This document shows positions 6,328 to 12,707 of a stretch of 12,707 nucleotides of DNA, in pieces. Positions within the stretch are counted from its first letter, which is position 1; the number at the start of each line of letters is the position of its first letter. The notes under the pieces were generated by a model. That model searched no databases and was not told the DNA's origin. It saw only the letters and a program-made list of their open reading frames with translations. The stretch comes from Chitinophagaceae bacterium (GTDB taxonomy: Bacteria > Bacteroidota > Bacteroidia > Chitinophagales > Chitinophagaceae). The translations under genes and the position numbers were made by a program. Where the stretch lies: assembly GCA_947442905.1 (NCBI GenBank), contig CANEWV010000015.1:1-12707 (forward strand). Reading direction: 5' to 3'.

Positions 6328-7086
6328 ATGTCAAACGCCGGAAAAAATTTACGTCACTTGCGCAAGCAGCGTGGTTGGACCCAGGAAGAATTTGCAAACA
6401 AGCTAAACATCAAAAGAAGCCTTGTTGGCGCCTACGAGGAAGAGCGTGCCGAGCCTCGTTTAGAGGTAATGGAAGCCATTTGTTCTTTGTTCAAGCTCAG
6501 TTTAGAGGACTTCTTATTTCAAGACCTTACGGGGAGTACGCCAAAGGGCATTTCTTACCTTGAAAGCCGCAGGCAATTAAAAATGATAGCCGAGTCTGCT
6601 CAAATTAGTTTTGTACCGGTAAAAGCGGCAGCTGGTTATTTAGCGGGCTTCGCAGATCCTGAATTTGTAGACGAGCTAAATACCTTCACACTCCCTATGT
6701 TAGCGCCGGGTCAATACCGTGCCTTTGAAATAGTGGGGGATAGTATGTTGCCAACACCTAGTGGTAGTGTAATTGTAGGAGAAAAAGTAGAAAACTTTGA
6801 TGAGGTAAAAAATAGTAATACCTACGTGGTGCTTTCTAAAAGTGAAGGTGTGGTATACAAGCGTATTGTGCGTGACAACGAAAAAAAGAATAACCTCACG
6901 CTTATTAGTGATAACCCGCAGTACGAGCCATACCATGTAAATGCAGAGGATGTATTAGAGGTTTGGAAGGCCGTGTATATTTTGCAAAAGGCTAGTGCAG
7001 TGCCTAGGTGGGATGTAAACCAGTTAGCCGGCATGGTTAATAATTTACAAGAGCAGGTGAGTACGCTTAAAAGTAAACTCAATTAA
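6328..7086 (+). CDS. HTH (XRE) transcriptional regulator with S24 LexA-like peptidase domain
   Basis: A 252-residue repressor of the LexA/phage CI layout. An XRE helix-turn-helix fills about residues 5-62 (NLRHLRKQRGWTQEEFANKL, then SLVGAYEEERAEPRLEVMEAI). The C-terminal half (about 95-225) is an S24 peptidase: GDSMLP gives the nucleophile Ser139, VVYKRI the general base Lys178, and AAAGY (100-104) an Ala102-Gly103 bond at the expected self-cleavage position. The last residues (235-252, MVNNLQEQVSTLKSKL) look like a short coiled coil. The start is the ATG at 6328, not the in-frame TTG at 6307, which lies in the promoter. Such proteins repress genes until they are inactivated by self-cleavage, often with RecA after DNA damage, but some Bacteroidetes members may respond to other signals. 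Nothing else in the window looks phage-derived. Target genes are unknown; autoregulation is likely. Confidence 0.92.
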   Translation: MSNAGKNLRHLRKQRGWTQEEFANKLNIKRSLVGAYEEERAEPRLEVMEAICSLFKLSLEDFLFQDLTGSTPKGISYLESRRQLKMIAESAQISFVPVKAAAGYLAGFADPEFVDELNTFTLPMLAPGQYRAFEIVGDSMLPTPSGSVIVGEKVENFDEVKNSNTYVVLSKSEGVVYKRIVRDNEKKNNLTLISDNPQYEPYHVNAEDVLEVWKAVYILQKASAVPRWDVNQLAGMVNNLQEQVSTLKSKLN

Positions 7087-7131
7087 ACTAGGTCCTTTAG
7101 TTTCTTTATTTTAACCATTGGTACTTTTTTT

Positions 7132-7171
7132 AGTGGGGCAAAGGTAGATTCGTCTATTTTTGCCCCATTTT
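7132..7171 (+). terminator. Strong hairpin with TTCG loop; terminator and/or promoter-overlapping element
   Basis: Arms 7134-7148 (TGGGGCAAAGGTAGA) and 7153-7167 (TCTATTTTTGCCCCA) pair over 15 positions with only two G-T wobbles around the very stable TTCG tetraloop (7149-7152), and two more pairs are possible outside. TTTTATA follows, a modest U-tract. It stands 47 bases after the HTH-S24 gene stop, so terminating that gene is the simple reading. It is also immediately upstream of the DUF5916 gene. Confidence 0.65.
7155..7162 (+). promoter_or_regulatory. Bacteroidetes-type -7 element for the DUF5916 gene
   Basis: TATTTTTG matches TAnnTTTG perfectly and lies 15 bases before the ATG at 7178, the same distance as for the small gene at 1163. 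It is inside the 3' arm of the hairpin at 7134-7167. No clear TTTG -33 element is present at the expected place; the best is TTTAGTG near 7129-7135. Confidence 0.5.
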
Positions 7172-7177
7172 ATATAT

Positions 7178-9649
7178 ATGCGCAAAATAATTATAGTTTT
7201 TCTTTTGGTTTTATGGGCGAGTGCTGGCTTTGCGCAACCTAAAAAAATTAGTGCCCTTAAAATTAATACAGCTATTAAAATAGATGGTGCATTAGATGAG
7301 CTTATATGGGCGCAGTCTGATACCGCTGTTAATTTTATTCAATTAAGTCCTCAATTGGGTGCTGCTGCATCTAATATGAGTAAGGTTTCTATTTTATATG
7401 ACGATCAGGCAATATATGTTGGTGCCTTTTTGTACAACAAGCCTCAAAATATTAGAAAGCAATTAACAGCAAGGGATGGAGAGCAGCGAAAAGACGTAGA
7501 TTATTTTGCTGTTTTTTTTGATACGTATAATGATGATCAAAATGCAGTTCAGTTTTTAGTAACAACCCGCAATGTTCAATCAGATGCAAGACTGCTTCCT
7601 AATTTAAGTAGCCAGTTTGGACCACCTTCCGATTATTCTTGGGACGCCGTTTGGGAAAGCAAAGTTCAAATGCATCAAAATGGATGGTCGGTAGAAATGA
7701 AAATACCTTATGCGGCACTTCGTTTTTCAAAAAAAGAAATACAAGACTGGGGTGTAAATTTTGAACGCTATGACAGGGGAAGTAACGAAAATGTATACTG
7801 GAATAAAATTGACCCCAACCAAAATGGTTATGTTAATCAGTTTGGCGATATCACAGGACTACAAAATATAATTCCACCATTGAGGCTATCGTTGTTGCCT
7901 TATATATCTGCTGGATCAAGAACTGTACCCTATGCCAATAGGCCCACCACTAATACTTTTTTACGCAGTGGCGGAATGGATGTGAAATACGGTGTCAATG
8001 AAAGTTTTACTTTAGATGCAACACTTATACCGGATTTTGGACAAGTAGTTTCTGATAATGTGGTCCTAAATCTATCGCCGTACGAAATTCAGTTTCAAGA
8101 AAATCGCCCTTTTTTTACAGAAGGGATTGAATTATTTAATAAATCCAATCTCTTGTATTCTAGGCGAATTGGTGCTACACCGGATGGTTATTATGCAGTT
8201 AATCGTAAAGTGGCTAACAATAGAAATTTATCGATCGTTTCAAACCCGGGCATTTCACAATTATACAATGCGACAAAATTTTCTGGAAGAAATAAAAAGA
8301 AACTAGGCATTGGTGTTTTTAATGCACTTGTTGCTCCTACAACTGCAACGGTTTTAGATAAAACAACGGGGGTAAAAACAAATTATGAAACCAGTCCATT
8401 AACCAATTATAATATTCTAGTGCTTGATCAGGCCCTGGCGGGTAGGTCATCCATTACATTAACCAATAGTAATGTTTGGAGGAGTGGAGGGTCCCGCAAC
8501 GCAAATGTTACCGGGCTTGATGCGAGTTTATTTGATAAAACCAATACCCATCAGCTTATCTGGAATGGAAGAGTGAGTGCTATTTCTGGGGTTGATAGTT
8601 ATACGGGATTTAAAAGTTTATTAGCATTTGCTAAAGTGAGTGGCAAGATTCAGTATTTATTGCATACCAATATTGAGTCAGATAGATATGATCCAAATGA
8701 TATGGGTTTTTTGTTAGCGCCCAACGAGTTTTCAGGCATTGCTAAAATAAGTTACAACCAGTTTAAACCTTCAAAGAAGTTTTTACAATCTAGTTATACA
8801 CTAACCCTTCGTCCATCATACTTATACAAGCCCAATGTGTTTACCAATTTTGAAATTCAAACGAGGGCTTTTTGGTTTTTTAAGAATTTCTGGGATGCAT
8901 CTGTAACATTAAACGTACAACCTCAATGGACGCATGATTATTTTGAAATGCGCACCGCAGGCGTCATGATAAAAAGAACGGGATATTGGTATGCAAGTAT
9001 TGCGGGTAGTTCTGATAGTAGAAAACAGTTTTTTTTCAGGTACAACGCAGGTTTTGCCGAGTCTCCTATTTATGATGATGCTTATATCAGTTTAAATATT
9101 TCACCTCGTTATAGATTCAATGATCATTTTAGTTTGGATATCGATGTGAAGCGTGATGAAGACAATGGACAGTATGGTTATGCTTTTAGAAATGCAGCAG
9201 GTTTGCCTATTGCGGGTAGACGTAAAGTAACAACGCTTACTAGTATTGTAAATGGTATTTATAATTTTAATGCGCGCATGAATTTGTCTGCGCGTGCAAG
9301 GCATTACTGGAGTAAGGTAGAATACGAAACCTTTTTTAATGTTACACCTAGTGGCGGCATTACTGAAATTCCTTTTGTGCCCGGGAAAAATCAAAATTTC
9401 AATGTCTTTAATATAGATATGTTTTACACTTGGGACTTTGCCTACGGTAGCCGGTTTATTATAGGATGGAAAAACTGGTTAGGTTCAGATTTTAATTTGC
9501 CCTACCAGTCGCATAAAAATTACATGAGTAATGCAAGAGCAGTGTTTCAGCAGCCGCACGGTAATGAAATTACATGTAAGCTCATTTACTTTTTGGATTA
9601 CATGAAATTGAAAGCTAAAAATCCTTTAAAATCTAGTAGGAGGATTTAG
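7178..9649 (+). CDS. DUF5916 outer-membrane protein with N-terminal CBM9-like domain
   Basis: An 823-residue protein. Residues 1-19 are a signal peptide (IIIVFLLVLWASAGFA/Q). Residues about 25-215 match the CBM9-like domain seen in this family: IDGALDELIWAQSD (35-48), VSILYDDQAIYVGAFLY (70-86), DYFAVFFDTYND (108-119), SWDAVWESKV (154-163), GWSVEMKIPYAALRF (169-183) and WGVNFER (191-197). The rest corresponds to DUF5916; its best mark is PYEIQFQENRPFFTEGIELF, followed by LLYSRRIG. Alternating hydrophobic and aromatic stretches in the C-terminal half suggest a beta-barrel in the outer membrane. Function unknown; the CBM9-like part suggests a glycan ligand, but this is not shown. I chose the ATG at 7178 since it starts the signal peptide; the in-frame TTG at 7160 lies in the promoter. 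It ends 17 bases inside the 3' end of the convergent gene. Confidence 0.92.
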   Translation: MRKIIIVFLLVLWASAGFAQPKKISALKINTAIKIDGALDELIWAQSDTAVNFIQLSPQLGAAASNMSKVSILYDDQAIYVGAFLYNKPQNIRKQLTARDGEQRKDVDYFAVFFDTYNDDQNAVQFLVTTRNVQSDARLLPNLSSQFGPPSDYSWDAVWESKVQMHQNGWSVEMKIPYAALRFSKKEIQDWGVNFERYDRGSNENVYWNKIDPNQNGYVNQFGDITGLQNIIPPLRLSLLPYISAGSRTVPYANRPTTNTFLRSGGMDVKYGVNESFTLDATLIPDFGQVVSDNVVLNLSPYEIQFQENRPFFTEGIELFNKSNLLYSRRIGATPDGYYAVNRKVANNRNLSIVSNPGISQLYNATKFSGRNKKKLGIGVFNALVAPTTATVLDKTTGVKTNYETSPLTNYNILVLDQALAGRSSITLTNSNVWRSGGSRNANVTGLDASLFDKTNTHQLIWNGRVSAISGVDSYTGFKSLLAFAKVSGKIQYLLHTNIESDRYDPNDMGFLLAPNEFSGIAKISYNQFKPSKKFLQSSYTLTLRPSYLYKPNVFTNFEIQTRAFWFFKNFWDASVTLNVQPQWTHDYFEMRTAGVMIKRTGYWYASIAGSSDSRKQFFFRYNAGFAESPIYDDAYISLNISPRYRFNDHFSLDIDVKRDEDNGQYGYAFRNAAGLPIAGRRKVTTLTSIVNGIYNFNARMNLSARARHYWSKVEYETFFNVTPSGGITEIPFVPGKNQNFNVFNIDMFYTWDFAYGSRFIIGWKNWLGSDFNLPYQSHKNYMSNARAVFQQPHGNEITCKLIYFLDYMKLKAKNPLKSSRRI

Positions 9650-9658
9650 CAGATTTTA
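9619..9658. terminator. Weak overlapping inverted repeats between convergent gene ends
   Basis: Two mutually exclusive AT-rich inverted repeats are visible: AAATCCT (9619-9625) with AGGATTT (9641-9647), and TAAAATCT (9627-9634) with AGATTTTA (9651-9658). They lie where the DUF5916 gene and the binding-protein-like gene converge and overlap, so they may act as a poor bidirectional terminator. In AT-rich DNA they could also be chance. Confidence 0.25.
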
Positions 9659-10781
9659 TTTGTCCATTTTGTTTTCTAAAAAAGTATAGATTTTTATTTT
9701 CTTGGTAATCTACCTGGCTTTTATTGTCTGCATTATTAACTGGCGTTATTTTAAACGTGTTGAATACAGGGGATGTTTTAGATAACAAACTAGTTGTGAA
9801 GTAAAGCATAGTTTCATAGCCTTTAAAAAATTGATCGCTTGGCCGGCCAAGGTATTTTTTTTTGTAGGCACTTGTTAACTGCTTTAGTAGTTTTTCGTTA
9901 CCATTAAAATAATAGGGACTTGCATAAATAATTTCTACATTAGGAACATTGAGTGATTTTTCACCATCCCATGTGGGCATACCCATAATAGTAGTTTTGT
10001 AAGCCGGGTTGTTGTTGAGCATTTTTATAATGGAGTAGCCAAAGCTTTCTTTTAAGCTGCCGCACAACAAAATGTTTTGTTTGGTTGAATCTAGGTAAGG
10101 AGCAAGGTCAGCAAAAGCGATACTGTCCTGTTCGTCAATATTTACAAAGGATTGCGTTGTTTTGTTATTGCCGCCTTGAATAATGTTTTGAATATAGTCT
10201 TCGGTGGTTCCTTTTTTCTTGATGTAGAGAATGGTGTTTTTTGAAAAGTTTGTTTGTATATAGTTGTAAATAGCCTCACACTGTGTTTTAAGTGTTGGGT
10301 TTAAAATCGTAAAAAATGGATTATTGGTAACACCAGCATCATTTGGGAAAATAGCTGATATCATTGGTGTTTGTTGCGTTAGTGCAAAATCGGCAAGTAA
10401 TTTTGTGTCTGTTTTATTTGTAATGGCACTAATAATTAATGCAGGTTTTTGTAAACTTGAATCAGTGAGCAGGGTAGTTAGCGGATTGTTTTTTTGTTTG
10501 GCATCAACGATTCGAACATCAAGTGCCGAATTTATTTTTTTTATCGAGTCTAGGGCCATTATTACGCCATTGTAGAAATCAAGCGCTGGTAGCATGGTTT
10601 TAGGTAAATTTTTATTGCCTAAAATATACTCGCTGCCATTAAATGCAGCATCAATTTCTAACGGTAGAAATAATACAATTTTTTTTCGTTCTTGTATATC
10701 GGTAATGCTTTGTGCATAGTTGTTGTAAGCGCAACTAAGCAATAAAATAAATAGTACGATAACTTTTTGTATGCGGTTCAT
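9633..10781 (-). CDS. Exported type I periplasmic-binding-fold protein (substrate-binding-like)
   Basis: A 382-residue protein. MNRIQKVIVLFILLLSCAYNNYAQ is a signal peptide; the cleavage could be after Ala23 (NYA/Q) or, as a lipoprotein, before Cys17 (LLSC, an imperfect lipobox). After it, KKIVLFLPLEID..., LDFYNGVIMALDSI, LDVRIVDAKQKNNP, KPALIISAITNKTD, FALTQQTPMISAIFPND and NPFFTILNP follow the order of the LivJ-type (Peripla_BP_6) ligand-binding fold, and FKGYETMLYFTTSLL near the C-terminus fits as well. Such proteins bind amino acids or related small ligands for ABC uptake, but no permease or ATPase gene is nearby. Related Bacteroidetes proteins, some with LysM domains, occur after guaA as far as I recall; no LysM is seen here. 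It follows guaA by 11 bp and so is probably co-transcribed. The ATG at 10781 is chosen over the in-frame TTG at 10802, which would overlap guaA. Confidence 0.82.
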   Translation of the reverse strand: MNRIQKVIVLFILLLSCAYNNYAQSITDIQERKKIVLFLPLEIDAAFNGSEYILGNKNLPKTMLPALDFYNGVIMALDSIKKINSALDVRIVDAKQKNNPLTTLLTDSSLQKPALIISAITNKTDTKLLADFALTQQTPMISAIFPNDAGVTNNPFFTILNPTLKTQCEAIYNYIQTNFSKNTILYIKKKGTTEDYIQNIIQGGNNKTTQSFVNIDEQDSIAFADLAPYLDSTKQNILLCGSLKESFGYSIIKMLNNNPAYKTTIMGMPTWDGEKSLNVPNVEIIYASPYYFNGNEKLLKQLTSAYKKKYLGRPSDQFFKGYETMLYFTTSLLSKTSPVFNTFKITPVNNADNKSQVDYQENKNLYFFRKQNGQIKSAKSSY

Positions 10782-10792
10782 TGTAAATTCTT

Positions 10793-12328
10793 TTATTCCC
10801 ACTCAATGGTTGCAGGAGGCTTGCTGCTAATATCATATACCACCCTGTTAATGCCTCTTACCTGATTGATAATTTCATTGGATACATATGCTAAAAATGA
10901 ATACGGCAAATGTGCCCAATCGGCAGTCATTCCATCCACAGAGGTTACAGCTCTTAAAGCAACTGTAAACTCGTACGTTCTTTCGTCGCCCATAACGCCT
11001 ACACTTTTTACAGGAAGTAAAATAGTACCAGCCTGCCAAACCTCTGTATATAAATTGTGTGATTTCAATGCATTCATATAAATGGCATCAGCAGCTTGAA
11101 GCAATGCAACTTTTTCGGCATTCACTTCACCTAAAATTCTGATGGCTAAGCCTGGTCCAGGAAAAGGATGTCTGTTAATCATGCCTGAAGGAATGCCTAA
11201 TTCTAGACCTACTTTACGCACTTCGTCTTTAAATAAATAGCGGAGTGGTTCTACTAAAGTTAAATGCATGGTGTCTGGGAGCCCACCTACGTTATGGTGT
11301 GATTTAATGGTTTGCGAAGGTCCGTGAACGCTAACGCTTTCAATAACATCTGGATAGATGGTACCCTGTCCTAAAAAACTTACGTCTTTAACTTTGGCTG
11401 CTTCTTCTTGGAAAACATCAATAAATAATTTGCCAATTACTTTTCTTTTGGCTTCAGGATCTGTTTGATCTTGTAAGCCAGCGTAAAATCTATCTTTCGC
11501 ATCGATGCCCGTTACATTAAGGCCAAGCTCTTTGTACATGTCTAATACTTGTTCAAATTCACCTTGGCGAAGCACCCCATTATCTACAAAAATGCCGTGT
11601 AGTCTCGTGCCAATGGCTTTGCTGATAAGTGTGGCAGCAACAGTACTATCTACGCCACCACTAAGCGCCATAATTACTTGTCGGTCCCCAATTTGCTCTT
11701 TTAATTTAGCAACTGTTTCTGTTACAAATGAAGCAGGGGTCCAGTTTTGGCTGCATCCGCAGGTGTTAACTAAAAAGTTTTTTATAATTAATTTCCCCTG
11801 CGTTGAGTGGTAAACTTCTGGATGAAATTGTAATCCAAATAATGGATGTGTATCTGTGGTTGTTTTTTTGAATGCTGCAATAGGAATACTTTCTGTAGTT
11901 GCAGTGATTTGAAATCCTTCTGGAAGTGCCACAATAGAATCGGAGTGGCTCATCCATACTTGTGATCCATGATCAACGCCAGCAAGTAAAGTATCTTGTT
12001 CTTGTATTTGTAAATGCGCGCGGCCGTATTCTCTTTTATTTGATTTATTGACAGTGCCACCAAATGTTTTCGCTGTTAATTGTGCGCCATAGCAAACACC
12101 GAGTACCGGAACTTTTTGAATAAAGCTTGCGATGTCTACAACAGGAGCGTTTTCTTCGTTAACACTAAATGGCGAACCACTTAATATGATTCCCTTTAAT
12201 CCGGGTTCAAATGTAAATGACTTATGAAAGGGAATGATTTCGCAATACACATTGGCCTCTCTAACTGCTCTAGCAATTAACTGGGTATACTGGCTACCAA
12301 AATCTAGGATAAGGATTTTTTCTGTCAT
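10793..12328 (-). CDS. guaA: GMP synthase (glutamine-hydrolysing)
   Basis: GuaA converts XMP, ATP and glutamine to GMP in the cytoplasm, the last step of de novo guanine nucleotide synthesis. The 511-residue length is typical. Residues 1-190 form the class I glutamine amidotransferase: [13 protein letters not shown] (8-20), GVCYGAQ with nucleophile Cys79, and FHPEV with His169 and Glu171. Residues about 200-385 are the ATP pyrophosphatase, with the P-loop SGGVDS at 223-228, VDNGVLR and [12 protein letters not shown]. The C-terminal dimerisation domain starts around [15 protein letters not shown] and ends in the classic [17 protein letters not shown]. The ATG at 12328 gives the usual [16 protein letters not shown] start; the longer in-frame version from 12358 runs into the rpsT terminator. 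Binding-protein-like gene 11 bp downstream. Confidence 0.98.
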   Translation of the reverse strand: MTEKILILDFGSQYTQLIARAVREANVYCEIIPFHKSFTFEPGLKGIILSGSPFSVNEENAPVVDIASFIQKVPVLGVCYGAQLTAKTFGGTVNKSNKREYGRAHLQIQEQDTLLAGVDHGSQVWMSHSDSIVALPEGFQITATTESIPIAAFKKTTTDTHPLFGLQFHPEVYHSTQGKLIIKNFLVNTCGCSQNWTPASFVTETVAKLKEQIGDRQVIMALSGGVDSTVAATLISKAIGTRLHGIFVDNGVLRQGEFEQVLDMYKELGLNVTGIDAKDRFYAGLQDQTDPEAKRKVIGKLFIDVFQEEAAKVKDVSFLGQGTIYPDVIESVSVHGPSQTIKSHHNVGGLPDTMHLTLVEPLRYLFKDEVRKVGLELGIPSGMINRHPFPGPGLAIRILGEVNAEKVALLQAADAIYMNALKSHNLYTEVWQAGTILLPVKSVGVMGDERTYEFTVALRAVTSVDGMTADWAHLPYSFLAYVSNEIINQVRGINRVVYDISSKPPATIEWE

Positions 12329-12358
12329 AGCAGCGAAGTTAATTGAAATTGGGAGCAC

Positions 12359-12386
12359 AAAAAAACCAACCCGCAGGGTTGGTTTT
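12359..12386 (-). terminator. Intrinsic terminator of rpsT
   Basis: Perfect 11-bp arms, AAAACCAACCC (12362-12372) and GGGTTGGTTTT (12376-12386), enclose a 3-base loop. On the minus strand the stem runs into seven T (12365-12359), a textbook intrinsic terminator 45 bases beyond the rpsT stop. It separates rpsT from guaA, whose ATG is only 31 bases further on. Confidence 0.9.
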
Positions 12387-12431
12387 AATAATATCTATCA
12401 AAGTTGATAAGTATCTATCTTGCAGTTTAAC

Positions 12432-12686
12432 TTATGCAGCAACAACAGCCTTTTTGGCTAATTTGCTCTTTAAGTTAGCAGCTTTGTTTTTGTGGATAAT
12501 ACCACGCTTAGCAAGTTTATCAATCATCGAAATGACGTTTGGTAATCCTTCTGTGTAAGCTTTGGTATCTGAGCCAGCTTTAAGTTCACGAACAGCGTTA
12601 CGGGTAGTTTTACCATAGTAACGATTACGCTCGCGACGCTTAGCCGCTTGTCTCATATCTTTTTTAGTAGCTGAATGGTTTGCCAT
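12432..12686 (-). CDS. rpsT: 30S ribosomal protein S20
   Basis: An 84-residue, very basic protein that binds 16S rRNA early in assembly of the small subunit. MANHSATKKDMRQAAKRRERN at the N-terminus, KTTRNAVRELK (26-36), LPNVISMIDKLAKRGIIHKNKAANLKSKLAKKA (48-80) give the helical, Lys/Ala-rich S20 pattern, and the length is in the normal range (about 83-90). Only 21 bases upstream are visible, so promoter and leader, where S20 is autoregulated in other bacteria, are not covered. It is followed by its own strong terminator at 12359-12386. Confidence 0.97.
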   Translation of the reverse strand: MANHSATKKDMRQAAKRRERNRYYGKTTRNAVRELKAGSDTKAYTEGLPNVISMIDKLAKRGIIHKNKAANLKSKLAKKAVVAA

Positions 12687-12707
12687 GTTCTAATTATTTT
12701 TCAGGAC

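Noticed and set aside
6700..7082. Two minus-strand frames opposite the HTH-S24 gene
   Set aside because: The peptides are low in structure and run antisense to conserved S24 motifs; shadows.
7132..7171. RNA gene or small tRNA-like element at the TTCG hairpin
   Set aside because: It is a single stem-loop without further conserved structure; a terminator or promoter-overlapping dyad explains it.
11505..11813. Plus-strand frame of 102 codons in guaA
   Set aside because: It is antisense to the conserved ATP pyrophosphatase region of guaA; no support as a gene.
12329..12431. Purine riboswitch before guaA
   Set aside because: The spacer is only about 100 bases, is mostly the rpsT terminator, and has no aptamer-like arrangement of helices; just 31 bases remain before the ATG.

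Overview
The window looks like chromosomal DNA from an AT-rich member of the Bacteroidetes (Bacteroidota), probably of the Chitinophagaceae or a close relative. The evidence is a SusC/TonB-plug-like tail on an M56 sensor protease, a DUF5916 outer-membrane protein, a DUF6728-like small protein, no Shine-Dalgarno sequences in front of the genes, and near-consensus Bacteroidetes promoters (TTTG, then TAnnTTTG). The taxonomy is inference; there is no rRNA in the window. There are eleven genes, no gene-free stretch above about 105 bases, and no tRNA, rRNA, CRISPR array or insertion sequence.

Left part (1-2452): a penicillin-acylase family (S45) exported hydrolase on the minus strand, cut by the left edge. 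Divergent to it is a 59-residue membrane protein with a perfect -7 promoter element. Its 3' end overlaps the 3' end of the convergent lpxB (lipid A disaccharide synthase).

Centre-left (2453-5161): the most interesting part. A two-gene regulatory operon of the BlaI/BlaR1 type starts behind three near-identical palindromic operators placed exactly 20 bp apart. The BlaR1-like protein is an unusual fusion: an M56 membrane protease, a complete periplasmic N-acetylmuramoyl-L-alanine amidase domain, and two clear plus one degenerate SusC-plug-like repeats. The operators also lie upstream of lpxB, so lipid A synthesis may share the control. No beta-lactamase gene is present.

Centre (5156-7086): surE and a small membrane protein gene overlap by ATGA on the minus strand. 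The small gene meets the blaR1-like gene tail to tail at an apparent bidirectional terminator that lies inside its own coding end. Divergent from surE is a LexA/CI-like HTH-S24 repressor with an intact Ser/Lys dyad and an Ala-Gly cleavage site. A perfect inverted repeat sits between its promoter elements, which suggests autoregulation.

Right part (7087-12707): a DUF5916 outer-membrane protein follows a 15-bp hairpin with a TTCG loop whose 3' arm contains a perfect -7 element. On the minus strand come rpsT (S20) with a strong intrinsic terminator, then guaA (GMP synthase), then, 11 bp later, an exported substrate-binding-protein-like protein with no transporter genes beside it.
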